A DNA stretch of 64,000 bases from an uncultured Oscillospiraceae bacterium. GTDB taxonomy: Bacteria > Bacillota > Clostridia > Oscillospirales > Ruminococcaceae. A program made the position numbers and the translations under genes. The DNA is taken from contig CAKTCT010000010.1 in NCBI GenBank assembly GCA_934539585.1, positions 13,565-77,564 of the forward strand, read 5' to 3'. Within the stretch, counting starts at the first letter, position 1; the number at the start of each line of letters is the position of its first letter. This document shows positions 14,384 through 23,969 of this stretch, one piece after another. Below the pieces are notes generated by a model, which saw nothing but the letters and a program-made list of their open reading frames with translations, was not told the origin of the DNA and made no database searches.

Positions 14384-16096
14384 ATGAAAAACCGCAAGCG
14401 CTTCGCAAGAATCCTTTCCGTCATGCTGTGTTCCCTCATGGCCGCCACCGCCATCAGCGGCTGCGGAAACGGAAGCAGCGAAAGCAGCAGCACCCCCGCC
14501 TCCACCGGCTCGGAATCCACTCCGGTTTCCAGCGCCAGCGACAAAGGCCCCCTGTACATCGAGGGCAGCGAGGGCGTGACCCTGACCTACTGGATCCCCA
14601 TCGACAGCACCGCCGCCCAGCACTATGAGACCCTGGCCGAGCACCCCTACTTCCAGTGGCTCAAGGAGCAGACCGGCGTCAACGTGGAGTTCATCCATCC
14701 CTCTTATGAGCAGATGGAGCAGCAGCTGAACCTGATGATCGCCTCCAACAAGTATTACGACATGCTGTACGCTCCCAACTATCCCGGCGGCCCCCAGGCC
14801 GGCATTGACGAGGGCTGCTTCATCGACCTGAACCCCTATCTGGACGAGTACATGCCCGACTACAAGGCGGCTCTGGACTGCAGCGACGGCTCCTTTGCCT
14901 CCTGGGAATGGGGCAAGGAAAAGGACCTCTATGACCTTCTCCCCCAGGACGCCTTCCGCCGGTACAACACCACCAAGAGCGGCGCGCTTTACTGCGTCAC
15001 CCAGATCTGGAGCCAGTCCTACCTCCCCGAAACCGGCCCTGTCATCCGGAAAGACTGGCTGGACGAGGCGGGCTTAGAGGTTCCTGAGACCCTGGAGGAG
15101 CTGGAAGTCGTTCTGGAAGCCTTCAAGGCCCGGGGCGACGATGTGGTTCCCATGAACCTGGGCGCCTACGGCTACAACGGCAACGACGGTGCTATCGTCA
15201 GCGCCTTCGGCCTGTACCCCAACTTCTGGACCATGAGCGACAACGCCACCAAGGTTGAACCCCACGCCTACACCCAGGACGCCTTCAAGGATTACCTGAC
15301 CCTGATGAACAGCTGGTACTCCAAGGGCTACATCGACCCCGACTTCATGAACCGGGACGACAACGGCGTCCTGGCCATGTTCCTGGACGACCGGCTGGGC
15401 GTCTACTGCGGCAGCTGGTCCACCCCGGATCAGTTGGAAGCCTACTACACCGGCAACGATCCGGACTTTGAGGTCGCGGCCATGACCCTGCCCCGGCAGT
15501 CCAAGGACCAGCAGCTCCACTGGTGCAACCACTACATGAGCGTTCCCAGCAACAACACCGTCATCACCACCTCCTGCGAGCACCCGGAGATCGCCGCGGC
15601 CTGGCTCAACGTGGGCTTCACCAAGGAAGGCATCCTCCACTCCAACTACGGCATCGAAGGCGAGACCTATGAGATTCGGGACGGCGCTCCCTACTTCACC
15701 GACGATTTCGTCAACAGCACTGTGCAGGATTACCTCTGGAGCTGCGTGCTCTTCCCCAACAGCTCCAGCTACGCCAGCCTCCGGGCCGCCTTTATGCGGC
15801 ACAACCCCGACCAGGAAACCGAAGTTTCTCCCGCCGCTGAGACCATGATGACCTGGCAGGAAAACGCCGACTGGGATTCCGTCTGGACCTACGTCACCTT
15901 CTCCGACGACGGCTGGGGACAGTTTGACACCGCCTACAACGACGCCGCCACCTACGCCGATCCCATGGTGCTGAAGTTCATCATCGGCGAGGAATCTCTG
16001 GACAAATTCGACGAATTCAAAGAAACCTGCAAGAAGCTCGGCATGGACAAAGCCCAGGAGCTGGCCCAGGCCGCCTTGGACGACATGACCGAATAA
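14384..16096 (+). CDS. ABC transporter extracellular solute-binding lipoprotein (LplA type)
   Basis: This 570-residue binding protein captures an oligosaccharide for the two permeases encoded next. A lipoprotein signal peptide ends at AISGC with the lipidated Cys at residue 27. A Ser/Thr-rich linker (about 28-48) follows, and the mature protein has the VTLTYWIPIDS start typical of this group. The C-terminal region contains the usual cross-over segments. GAAGGAGG precedes the ATG. It is the first gene of a roughly 12.8-kb operon. The context points to an N-acetylhexosamine-containing glycan as ligand. Confidence 0.92.
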   Translation: MKNRKRFARILSVMLCSLMAATAISGCGNGSSESSSTPASTGSESTPVSSASDKGPLYIEGSEGVTLTYWIPIDSTAAQHYETLAEHPYFQWLKEQTGVNVEFIHPSYEQMEQQLNLMIASNKYYDMLYAPNYPGGPQAGIDEGCFIDLNPYLDEYMPDYKAALDCSDGSFASWEWGKEKDLYDLLPQDAFRRYNTTKSGALYCVTQIWSQSYLPETGPVIRKDWLDEAGLEVPETLEELEVVLEAFKARGDDVVPMNLGAYGYNGNDGAIVSAFGLYPNFWTMSDNATKVEPHAYTQDAFKDYLTLMNSWYSKGYIDPDFMNRDDNGVLAMFLDDRLGVYCGSWSTPDQLEAYYTGNDPDFEVAAMTLPRQSKDQQLHWCNHYMSVPSNNTVITTSCEHPEIAAAWLNVGFTKEGILHSNYGIEGETYEIRDGAPYFTDDFVNSTVQDYLWSCVLFPNSSSYASLRAAFMRHNPDQETEVSPAAETMMTWQENADWDSVWTYVTFSDDGWGQFDTAYNDAATYADPMVLKFIIGEESLDKFDEFKETCKKLGMDKAQELAQAALDDMTE

Positions 16097-16124
16097 TCCT
16101 CATCGCTAAAGGAGAGATTGCACC

Positions 16125-17030
16125 GTGTTACGCCGACTGAAGCTGGATCTCCAGCGCAATTACCAGGCTTACCTGATGGTCCTGCCGTCCATCGTTCTGA
16201 TCTTCATCTTCGCCTATATTCCCATGTACGGCATCCTTATGGCTTTCGAGAACTACCGTCCTCAGCTGGGGGTGCTGGGGAGCAAGTGGGTGGGGCTCTA
16301 TCACTTCAAGGACTTCCTCACCTCTCCCCACTCCCTGAACGTCATACGGAACACCCTTTTCATCAGCGTATACAGCCTGCTGGTGGGCTTTCCCTGCCCC
16401 ATTCTTCTGGCGCTGCTTCTGAACGAGGTCCGGTGCCAAGCATACAAGCGCACGGTGCAGACCATCTCCTACATGCCCTACTTCATCTCCAACGTCGTAA
16501 TCTGCGGCATGATTAAATCCTTCATGTCCTATGACGGCGTGTTCAACCAGATCACTGCGATGTTCGGCATGGCTCCCAAGAGCTTTTTGAGCGACCCCGC
16601 CCTTTTCCCCAGCGTAATCGTCTTTTCCGACCTGTGGCAGTGCATTGGATGGAACTCCATTATCTACATGGCTGCCCTGGCCGGGATCGACCCCGACCTG
16701 TACGAAGCCGCCCACATCGATGGGTGCGGGCGGCTCCGGCAGATGTGGCACATCACGCTGCCGGGCATTGTTCCCACCATAATCACGCTGCTGATTCTGA
16801 GCATCGGCGGCCTCCTTGGCGCAAACTCCGGTAAAATCCTGCTTCTGTACAGCCCCCTGACCTATGAGACCGGCGACGTCATCGGCACCTTCATCTACCG
16901 CCGGGGCCTCCAGGGCGGCGACTTCAGCTACTCCACGGCGGTGGGCCTTTTCCAGACGGTGATCAACTTCCTGCTGCTGATCTTCGCCAACTGGTTCAGC
17001 AACAAGACCACCGAAACAAGTCTTTGGTAA
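16125..17030 (+). CDS. Sugar ABC transporter permease (LplB type)
   Basis: This 301-residue inner-membrane permease has about six hydrophobic helices, beginning AYLMVLPSIVLIFIFAYIPM. The cytoplasmic EAA loop that docks the ATPase is EAAHIDGCGRLRQMWHITLP. The start is a GTG with AAAGGAGA upstream, 28 bp after the binding protein. No ATPase gene is present in the operon, as usual for this importer family, which shares an MsmK-like ATPase encoded elsewhere. Confidence 0.92.
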   Translation: MLRRLKLDLQRNYQAYLMVLPSIVLIFIFAYIPMYGILMAFENYRPQLGVLGSKWVGLYHFKDFLTSPHSLNVIRNTLFISVYSLLVGFPCPILLALLLNEVRCQAYKRTVQTISYMPYFISNVVICGMIKSFMSYDGVFNQITAMFGMAPKSFLSDPALFPSVIVFSDLWQCIGWNSIIYMAALAGIDPDLYEAAHIDGCGRLRQMWHITLPGIVPTIITLLILSIGGLLGANSGKILLLYSPLTYETGDVIGTFIYRRGLQGGDFSYSTAVGLFQTVINFLLLIFANWFSNKTTETSLW

Positions 17031-17043
17031 GGGGGATCGTCAC

Positions 17044-17955
17044 ATGGCCAACCGCAACCGCATCAAACGGACCAAGGGCGACGTCGTCCTGGACGTGATC
17101 ATCTACATTCTTCTGACGCTTCTGGCCCTCATCTGCCTGTATCCGCTGTACCAGGTGGTGGTCGTTTCCTTCAGCGATCCCAGCATCGTCCAGAGGAAAA
17201 ACGGTATGCTCCTGGCGATCGAGGGCTTTCAGACGGACGCCTATAAAATGGTGTTCTCCAATAAAAACATTGCCACCGGCTTCAAAAACTCCATCTTCTA
17301 CATCCTTGTGGGCACCGTGCTGCAATTGGCGACCACGGTGACGGCGGCCTACGTTCTTTCCAAGAAGAACGCCATGCTGAAAAAGCCCATTATGATCTAC
17401 TTTTCCATCACCATGTACTTCAGCGGCGGATTGATCCCCACCTTCCTGCTGATCAACCAGTTGGGGCTCATGAACACCTGCTGGGCCATCCTGCTCCCCG
17501 GCGCCTGCAGCGTCTGGGACATCATCATCATGCGGACCCAGTTCGTCAGCGTCCCCGACGGGCTGAAAGAAGCGGCCACCATCGACGGGGCCAGCGACTT
17601 CACCATTCTGTTCCGGGTTCTGCTGCCGTTAAGCGGCGCGGTCATCGCCGTGCTGGTGCTGTTCAGCGCCGTGGGCTACTGGAACATGTGGTACGAGCCC
17701 ATGATCTACCTGACCAAGCGCTCCCAGTACCCCATTCAGTCGGTGCTCCGGGAAATCCTCATCGACAGCAACGCCCAGATGATGGCCGGCGCGGGCAAGG
17801 TCCAGATCAAGATGGATACCAGCAAAAACAAAGCCGTCCAGACCCTGGTCAAGTACGCCAACATCGTCGTCTGCACCGTGCCCATCCTGGTGGTCTACCC
17901 CTTCGCCCAGAAGTACTTCGTCAAGGGCGTCATGGTGGGCTCTCTGAAAGGATGA
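17044..17955 (+). CDS. Carbohydrate ABC transporter permease (LplC type)
   Basis: This second permease of the importer has 303 residues and six predicted helices. The EAA loop is EAATIDGASDFTILFRVLLP, and it ends with the family's typical KYFVKGVMVGSLKG. A long periplasmic-side loop follows helix 1 (SDPSIVQRKNG...). It is 13 bp after the first permease and 4 bp before the nagA-like gene, so tightly cotranscribed. Confidence 0.92.
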   Translation: MANRNRIKRTKGDVVLDVIIYILLTLLALICLYPLYQVVVVSFSDPSIVQRKNGMLLAIEGFQTDAYKMVFSNKNIATGFKNSIFYILVGTVLQLATTVTAAYVLSKKNAMLKKPIMIYFSITMYFSGGLIPTFLLINQLGLMNTCWAILLPGACSVWDIIIMRTQFVSVPDGLKEAATIDGASDFTILFRVLLPLSGAVIAVLVLFSAVGYWNMWYEPMIYLTKRSQYPIQSVLREILIDSNAQMMAGAGKVQIKMDTSKNKAVQTLVKYANIVVCTVPILVVYPFAQKYFVKGVMVGSLKG

Positions 17956-17959
17956 TTCT

Positions 17960-19102
17960 ATGAACTGTCTCATCGGCGCAAAGCGCCTGCTTACCCCCAA
18001 CGGTTGGGCGGAAAATCAGGTCCTGGACATCCGGGACGGCCGCATTTCCCGCATCGCCTCCGGCCGGACCGCGGACTACGCCGCGGACATCGTGGCCCCC
18101 GGCCTCATTGACCCCCACCTCCACGGCGGCAGCGGCTTCGACGTCATGTCCGCCACGGTGGAGGGCATGGAAGCCTGGCTCTCGGACCTGGCAAAGTCCG
18201 GGGTGGGAGCCGTCCTGGCCTCCCCCTACACCTCCCCCACGGAGCAGATGCGGGATTCCCTCGCCGTCATCCGCACCGTCATGGAGCGGCAGAAGGAGGG
18301 CGCGCCCGGGGCCAGGCTCCTGGGCGCTCACTTGGAGGGCCCCTTCATCAGCATGGAGCGCCCCGGCTCCATGGAAACGCAGTACATCCAGCCCCCCACG
18401 GAAAAAGCCTGCCGGGAGCTGATTGAAGGCTACGAGCCCATCATCCGGGAAATGACCCTGGCCCCGGAGGTCCCCGGCTGCGGGGACCTGGTCGATCTGC
18501 TCCTCCGGGAGGGCATCCGGGTCCAGGCCGGGCACTGCGACGCCACCTTTGGGGAGGGCGAAGCCGCCTTCCGCCGGGGAGTGGGCTCCATCTGCCACTT
18601 CTTCAACGGCGCGCGGCCCATCCGCCACCGGGACCCCGGCTTCCTCACCGCCGCCCTGGTGACGCCGGACATCTACTGCGAAATGATCACCGATTTCGTC
18701 CATCTGGACCCCGGCGCTGTCCGCCTGCTGTGGAAGTGCAAGGGCCCGGACCGGCTCATTCTCATCTCCGACGCCGTGAGCACCACCAACCTCCCCGACG
18801 GCCGCTATTTCGACAACGGCATCTGGGTCGTGGTCAAAAACGGCCAATCCCGAACGGAAGAAAGCGGCGGCCTGACCGGCGGCGGCACCTACCTGCCGGG
18901 GGCTGTACGGAACCTGGTCTCCATTGGAATCCCCGCGGACCAGGCCCTCAACGCCGGAGCGGCCAACGCCGCCCGGTGGCTCCAGGTGGACTCCGGCATC
19001 CGCCTGGGCGCGGAAGCCAACCTCACCGGCTGGACGGAGGACCTGACCCCCCTCTTTACCCTGGCCGGGGGACACATCCACCAAAAGGAGGCCGCCCATT
19101 GA
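17960..19102 (+). CDS. nagA: N-acetylhexosamine-6-phosphate deacetylase (NagA/AgaA)
   Basis: This 380-residue amidohydrolase removes the acetyl group from GlcNAc-6-P or GalNAc-6-P in the cytoplasm. Metal and substrate motifs are in the family order: APGLIDPHLHGGSG, LLGAHLEGPF, VQAGHCDAT, CHFFNGARP and ISDAVSTTNLPDGRY, the last with the catalytic Asp. An ATG with AAAGGATG upstream begins 5 bp after the permease. The sequence does not by itself distinguish GlcNAc-6-P from GalNAc-6-P. The AgaS-like and GH123/GH109-like neighbours favour GalNAc-6-P. Confidence 0.88.
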   Translation: MNCLIGAKRLLTPNGWAENQVLDIRDGRISRIASGRTADYAADIVAPGLIDPHLHGGSGFDVMSATVEGMEAWLSDLAKSGVGAVLASPYTSPTEQMRDSLAVIRTVMERQKEGAPGARLLGAHLEGPFISMERPGSMETQYIQPPTEKACRELIEGYEPIIREMTLAPEVPGCGDLVDLLLREGIRVQAGHCDATFGEGEAAFRRGVGSICHFFNGARPIRHRDPGFLTAALVTPDIYCEMITDFVHLDPGAVRLLWKCKGPDRLILISDAVSTTNLPDGRYFDNGIWVVVKNGQSRTEESGGLTGGGTYLPGAVRNLVSIGIPADQALNAGAANAARWLQVDSGIRLGAEANLTGWTEDLTPLFTLAGGHIHQKEAAH

Positions 19103-20007
19103 ACGCCATCGGCATCGACATCGGCGGCACCGCCATAAAGCTGGCCCTGATCGGCGAGAACGGGACCATCCTCCTCCGGGCCCAGACCCCCACCCCTGTG
19201 GGGAACCCCTCCGCTCTGGCGGAGGCGGCGGCAGGGCTCATCCGGGAAAACTGCCCGGACTGGAGCGCCCTCCCCATCGGCGTGGGCTGCGCCGGGGACG
19301 TGGACCCGGAAACCGGCATCGTCACCGCCGACAACCTAGGCTGGACCCAGGTCCCCCTGGGCTCCCTTCTGGAAGCGGCCTTGGGCCGCCCCGTCCGCCT
19401 GGAGCAGGACACCCACGCCGCCATGATGGCGGAATGGGCCAACGGCTCCCTGAAAGGCGAGAAAAACGCCCTTTACCTGACTCTGGGCACCGGCGTCGGC
19501 GGGGGAGCCATTCTGGACGGCCGCCCCTACCGGGAGATCCGCCGCCCGGGCTCGGAATTCGGCCACATGATCACCCACGCCGGCGGCGAGCTCTGCCCCT
19601 GCGGCGAACGGGGGTGCTATGAGCGCTACGCCTCCTCGGCGGCACTGGTCCGAAGGGCCCCGGGGTACCAGAACGCCCGGGAAATCCTGGACGCCGTCCG
19701 GGCCGGGGAACCGGCCGTCCTCCCCATCTGGGAAAGCTACATCGAAGAAGTCTGCGTGGGGCTCATCAGCCTCATGGCCATTTTCTTCCCGGACGTCATC
19801 TCCATCGGCGGGGGCATCAGCGCCGCCGGAGACTTCCTTCTGGACGCCATCCGGGCGGGGCTGAACCGCCACGAAAGCTACCGGAAGTACTATTCCGGCA
19901 TCCGGGTCTGTCTGGCGGAGTTCTGCAACGACGCCGGGGTGCTGGGGGCTGCGGCCTCCGCCCGGCGGGAAATGGAGAAGAACCCCCTGTCGTTCAAAGC
20001 TGAGTAA
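19099..20007 (+). CDS. ROK-family sugar kinase
   Basis: This 302-residue ATP-dependent kinase would phosphorylate an N-acetylhexosamine at C6. It has the N-terminal phosphate loop IGIDIGGTAIKLAL, the YLTLGTGVGGGAI block, substrate residues in GSEFGHMITHAGG, and the ROK zinc motif CPCGERGCYERYAS. No DNA-binding domain is fused, so it is a kinase rather than a ROK repressor. The start is the TTG at 19099 with GGAGG 7 bases upstream, overlapping the nagA stop by 4 bp. The rare start codon and the overlap suggest coupling to the deacetylase. Confidence 0.88.
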   Translation: MNAIGIDIGGTAIKLALIGENGTILLRAQTPTPVGNPSALAEAAAGLIRENCPDWSALPIGVGCAGDVDPETGIVTADNLGWTQVPLGSLLEAALGRPVRLEQDTHAAMMAEWANGSLKGEKNALYLTLGTGVGGGAILDGRPYREIRRPGSEFGHMITHAGGELCPCGERGCYERYASSAALVRRAPGYQNAREILDAVRAGEPAVLPIWESYIEEVCVGLISLMAIFFPDVISIGGGISAAGDFLLDAIRAGLNRHESYRKYYSGIRVCLAEFCNDAGVLGAAASARREMEKNPLSFKAE

Positions 20008-20059
20008 AATATCCCGGCGGGGCTTTTGGGTCCGCCGGAAAGAAAAAGGAGCAATCAAT

Positions 20060-20389
20060 ATGGATTCCCTCTCTGTACAGGAAATGCAGGACCTGCAAAA
20101 GGAGCTGCACCGGGTCTATGAAGACGACTGGGGCGAGCTGGGCCCCGACGTGGCCATGGAAAGCCTCCTCTGGACCATAGGCGAGGTGGGCGAGGTCATT
20201 GACGTCATCAAGAAAGAGGGCTGCGACGCCATCATGAACGACGGCGCTGTCCGGTCCCACTTTACCGAGGAGGTCTGCGACGTGCTCATGCACCTCACCG
20301 ATTTTCTCCTCTGCCTGGGCATCACCCCCGAGGAAGTCAGCGAGAGCTTCCGGGCCAAGCAGAAACGGAATCTGGAACGCTGGAAATAA
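20060..20389 (+). CDS. MazG-like nucleotide pyrophosphohydrolase
   Basis: This 109-residue, all-helical protein of the MazG/dUTPase-like group hydrolyses nucleoside triphosphates or related phosphates to the monophosphate. The metal-binding pattern is visible as WTIGEVGEVIDVIKK and, after a spacer, FTEEVCDVLMHLTDF (ExxE then ExxD). AAAAAGGAG precedes the ATG. Its place inside a sugar operon is unusual. It could clear a nucleotide or sugar-nucleotide by-product, or belong with the nucleoside genes further down the operon. Confidence 0.8.
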   Translation: MDSLSVQEMQDLQKELHRVYEDDWGELGPDVAMESLLWTIGEVGEVIDVIKKEGCDAIMNDGAVRSHFTEEVCDVLMHLTDFLLCLGITPEEVSESFRAKQKRNLERWK

Positions 20390-20410
20390 TTTCAAAAGGA
20401 GCATTTGCGT

Positions 20411-22168
20411 ATGGACAAAACCTACTTTTTCTGCGGATGGGAGCCGGAGAGCTACCGCCTGATCCGCGGCACACCCCCCTCTTACGACAAAAAGGCCATG
20501 GAAATGACCTGCTGCCGCAACGATTTCGCCGCCGCGTCCCTTGTTCTGCAGAACGGGGAGCGTTTTGTCCTGCAGCTGGAAAATCACGCGGAATTTTACC
20601 CCCAGTGGAATTTCCCCTGGGGGAAGTTTCTGGTCATCCGGCCGGAGGTGGACTGCCCCGGCCTGCCGGACCTGACCCTTTCCCGGGTGCAGATGCATCA
20701 GGACGACGACCGGGTGGAAAAGGCCGACGCCCTGTTCGACTGGGGCAGCGAAATCGTGGAGCCCTGGCTCCCCATCCAGCTGTTTCTCCGGCTGAACGTC
20801 CCCGCCGATACCGCCGCCGGGACCTATTCCGGCGCGGTCCGTCTCTTCGCCCACCGGCATTTTGAGGACGAGGAGCTCATCGAAACCCTCCCCTTCACCG
20901 TCCGGGTGGCGGACGTGGCCCTTCCCGCCGGAGAGGACCGGAAGTTCCTCCTGACCATCTGGCAGTACCCCGCCAACATCGCAAGGCATCACCAGGTCCC
21001 CCTTTTCTCCGACGCCCACTTTGCCATCCTGGAGGACTACACCCGGACCCTCAGCGAAATGGGCAATGTGACGGCCACCGTCACCGTCTCCGACATCCCC
21101 TGGGTGGGCCAGGCGTGCTTTTTGAAGACCGACCCCTTTTCCGATCTCTTTGAGTACAACTTCGTCCGCATTTTCCGGGAGGCCGACGGCAGTTTTTCCT
21201 ACGATTTTTCCATCCTCAGCCGGTACCTGAACCTCTGCCGCAAGTACGGCATGACCCGGGAAATCCACATCTTCGGCCTGGTCTACAACTGGACCCGCCC
21301 GGAGTGCGACTACGGCAACATCACCGACGACTACCCCGACGCCATCCGCCTGCGCTATCTGGACAAGGCGGACGGCTGCGCAAAATACATGCGGAAGGCC
21401 GCGGACATCAAGGCCTACATCTCCGCCCTGTACCGTTGGCTGGACGCGGAAGGCTGGCTCCCCTACTGCCTGGTCTCCCCGGACGAGCCTGCGGACATGG
21501 AAGCCCTGGAGCGCTCCACTGCCGTGCTGCGGGAGGCCGCTCCCGGCTTCAAAATTCAGGCGGACTACGACCCCTTTTTCCTCACCGCCCACCCGGAGCT
21601 GCACATCGAAAGCTACATTCCCCTCATCGACACCATTGTCCGGGGGGAGGAAAAGGAAAAGGGCATCACCCAGAAGGCCATGGCCCAGTGCCCCGGCTCC
21701 CACGCCTGGTACACCTGCTGCTGGCCCCGGGCCCTGAACACGCTGCTCTGCTCCCCGCTGATCGAAAGCCGTCTCATCGGCCCCTTTACCGAATGGCTGA
21801 AGCTGGACGGCTTCCTCCGGTGGGCCTATACCTGCTGGCCCGCCGACCCCATCCGGGACGGGAAGGCCATGCAGTGGCCCGTCGGCGACGCTTATTTCGT
21901 CTATCCCAGCGCCGGAGGGCGGCCCATCCTCTCGCTGCGGTACTTCGCCCTGAAACGAGGCGAGGGAGACTACGAGCTGATGCAGATGGTCAAGGAGCGC
22001 TGCCCCGGCGGCGAAGCCTTGGTAGACAAAGCCCTGTCCACCCTGATCCGGGAGCCGGACATGGCCAAATGGAACTGGGGCGAAGCCACCGAGGCCCAGT
22101 ACAGCCTTACCCCCGCCGACTATGACGCCGTCCGGGAGACCCTGATCAACGCCCTTCTCAACGTCTGA
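20411..22168 (+). CDS. GH123/DUF4091-type glycoside hydrolase-like protein, first copy
   Basis: This 585-residue cytoplasmic protein has an N-terminal beta-rich domain (about 1-170) and a C-terminal barrel of the DUF4091/GH123 type. The signature is GFLRWAYTCWPADP with WPVGDAYFVYPS and RYFALKRGEGDYELMQ. GH123 enzymes are beta-N-acetylgalactosaminidases using an Asp-Glu pair; here SPDEP gives Asp358-Glu359. The ATG at 20411 is 9 bases after AGGAG; a TTG at 20405 is too close. No signal peptide is present, so it acts on imported glycans. Activity is inferred, since many DUF4091 members are untested. Confidence 0.8.
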   Translation: MDKTYFFCGWEPESYRLIRGTPPSYDKKAMEMTCCRNDFAAASLVLQNGERFVLQLENHAEFYPQWNFPWGKFLVIRPEVDCPGLPDLTLSRVQMHQDDDRVEKADALFDWGSEIVEPWLPIQLFLRLNVPADTAAGTYSGAVRLFAHRHFEDEELIETLPFTVRVADVALPAGEDRKFLLTIWQYPANIARHHQVPLFSDAHFAILEDYTRTLSEMGNVTATVTVSDIPWVGQACFLKTDPFSDLFEYNFVRIFREADGSFSYDFSILSRYLNLCRKYGMTREIHIFGLVYNWTRPECDYGNITDDYPDAIRLRYLDKADGCAKYMRKAADIKAYISALYRWLDAEGWLPYCLVSPDEPADMEALERSTAVLREAAPGFKIQADYDPFFLTAHPELHIESYIPLIDTIVRGEEKEKGITQKAMAQCPGSHAWYTCCWPRALNTLLCSPLIESRLIGPFTEWLKLDGFLRWAYTCWPADPIRDGKAMQWPVGDAYFVYPSAGGRPILSLRYFALKRGEGDYELMQMVKERCPGGEALVDKALSTLIREPDMAKWNWGEATEAQYSLTPADYDAVRETLINALLNV

Positions 22169-22186
22169 CCGAAAGGAGTTTTTTCC

Positions 22187-23968
22187 ATGCCGATGCTTTA
22201 TGAAAACAGCCTCTACTGCGGCTGGCAGCACGAGAGCTTCCGCGCCGCAGGCGGCCAGGACCCGGTATTCGACAAAGAATCCATCACCCTGTCCTGCTGC
22301 CGGGGCGACTGGGCGGCGGCTTCCGTAGCCGTCCGGTACACCGGCCCGGTGGTCCTGGTTTTGGAGGACCGGGCGGACTTTACACCTGTAATGAACCGCC
22401 TTCCCGGCAACCCCGCTGTCACCATCCGCCCCCAAGCGGTCTGCCCCGGATTAGACGTGACCCTTTACCGGGCGGGAATGGTCCTGGACGACGACCAGGT
22501 CTATAAAACCGACCCCCTTTTCGAAAACGGTAGCCAGTATTATCACACCTGGAACCCCATCCAGCTGTTTCTGGAGGTAAAAGTCCCCGCCGGGACCGCC
22601 CCCGGCGTCTATTCCGGCGAAGTGCGGGTCTATCTCCACCGGATGTTCGACGATGAGGAGCTGGCCAAGGTCCTGCCCTTCACCGTGGAGGTTGCCGATG
22701 TGGTCATGCCCGCAGGCCCGGACCGGAAATTCCATCTGGGCATCTGGCACCACCCCGCCAACATCGCCCGGCACCACGGCACGGCCCTGTTCTCCGACCG
22801 GCATTTCGAGATTCTGGAGCACTACATCCGCTCCCTGGCCGATATGGGCTGCGTTGTTTCCTCTGTCACCGTGGCGGATATTCCCTGGGCGGGACAATTC
22901 TGCTATAATAAGTATGACCCCCTTTCGGACCTCTTTGAATACAACCTGGTCCGGATCACCCGGGACAGGGACGGGGTCTTCCACTACGATTTTTCCATCC
23001 TGGACCGGTACTTAACCCTCTGCAAAAAGTACGACATGACCCGGGAAATCTACCTTTTCGGCCTCATCCGCAACTGGACCAGCGAGACCTACGGCAACAT
23101 CACCGAGGATTACCCCGACGCCATCCGCCTGCGCTACACCGACGAGGCCCGGGGCTGCGGGAAATTCCTGCGGAAGACTGCGGACATCAAAGCCTACATT
23201 TCCGCCCTGTACCGCTGGCTCAAGGAAAAGGGCTGGGCGGAGTTCTGCGTCATTTCCGCCGACGAGCCCCCGGATATGGACGCCTACAACCGGTCCCTGG
23301 CCATCCTCCGGGAGGCCGCCCCGGACCTGAAGACCCAGCTGGACATCCCGCCCTCCCTGATCAACCAGCGGCCGGAGCTCCACTTTGACAGCTACACCCC
23401 GGCCATCGACGCCATCGCCAACAGCGAAGCGGAGGAGCCCGGCGCCACCCGGAAGGCCATGGCCCGCTGCACCGGAAAGGTCTGCTGGTCCACCTGCTGC
23501 TGGCCGTTGACCCCCAACACCTTCCTCCGCTCCCCCCTGCTGGAGGGCCGCATCCACGGCCTGCTGGCGGAGTGGCTGAAAATGGACGGCTTCCTCCGGT
23601 GGGCCTACACCTGCTGGCCCGCGGACCCCTACGCCGACGCCGCCGTCATGGATTGGCCCTACGGCGACGCCTACCTGGTCTACCCCGGGAAGGACGGGTA
23701 CCCGGTGCTGTCCCTCCGGTACTTCGCCATGAAGCGGGGCATCGGGGACTACGAGCTGATGCAGATGGTCAAGGCGGAGTGCCCCGGCGGCGAAGCCTTG
23801 GTGGACGAGGCCCTGACCCTGATTTTCCGCCAGCCGGATGTTACAAAGTGGAATTTCTACAAAGCAGATAACTCTCAGTATAGCTTTGATCCTGCCGATT
23901 ACGAAGAAGTCCGGGCCCGCATGGTCCGCGCCCTACTGGACGCCCGGAAGAAAAAGGAGCGTCGATAA
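22187..23968 (+). CDS. GH123/DUF4091-type glycoside hydrolase-like protein, second copy
   Basis: This 593-residue paralogue of the preceding gene is similar along its whole length and keeps the same landmarks: GNITEDYPDAIRLRY, ADIKAYISALYRWL, FLRWAYTCWPADPY and YFAMKRGIGDYELMQMVK. The Asp-Glu pair is Asp359-Glu360 in ISADEP. It starts with AAAGGAG and an ATG, 18 bp after copy one. Tandem duplication followed by divergence suggests that the two accept different linkages or aglycones. There is no signal peptide. Confidence 0.8.
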   Translation: MPMLYENSLYCGWQHESFRAAGGQDPVFDKESITLSCCRGDWAAASVAVRYTGPVVLVLEDRADFTPVMNRLPGNPAVTIRPQAVCPGLDVTLYRAGMVLDDDQVYKTDPLFENGSQYYHTWNPIQLFLEVKVPAGTAPGVYSGEVRVYLHRMFDDEELAKVLPFTVEVADVVMPAGPDRKFHLGIWHHPANIARHHGTALFSDRHFEILEHYIRSLADMGCVVSSVTVADIPWAGQFCYNKYDPLSDLFEYNLVRITRDRDGVFHYDFSILDRYLTLCKKYDMTREIYLFGLIRNWTSETYGNITEDYPDAIRLRYTDEARGCGKFLRKTADIKAYISALYRWLKEKGWAEFCVISADEPPDMDAYNRSLAILREAAPDLKTQLDIPPSLINQRPELHFDSYTPAIDAIANSEAEEPGATRKAMARCTGKVCWSTCCWPLTPNTFLRSPLLEGRIHGLLAEWLKMDGFLRWAYTCWPADPYADAAVMDWPYGDAYLVYPGKDGYPVLSLRYFAMKRGIGDYELMQMVKAECPGGEALVDEALTLIFRQPDVTKWNFYKADNSQYSFDPADYEEVRARMVRALLDARKKKERR

Positions 23969-23969
23969 C

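Noticed and set aside
19994..22435. Minus-strand open frame of 813 codons
   Set aside because: It is the shadow of the MazG and GH123 genes, with shadow composition and no start signal.
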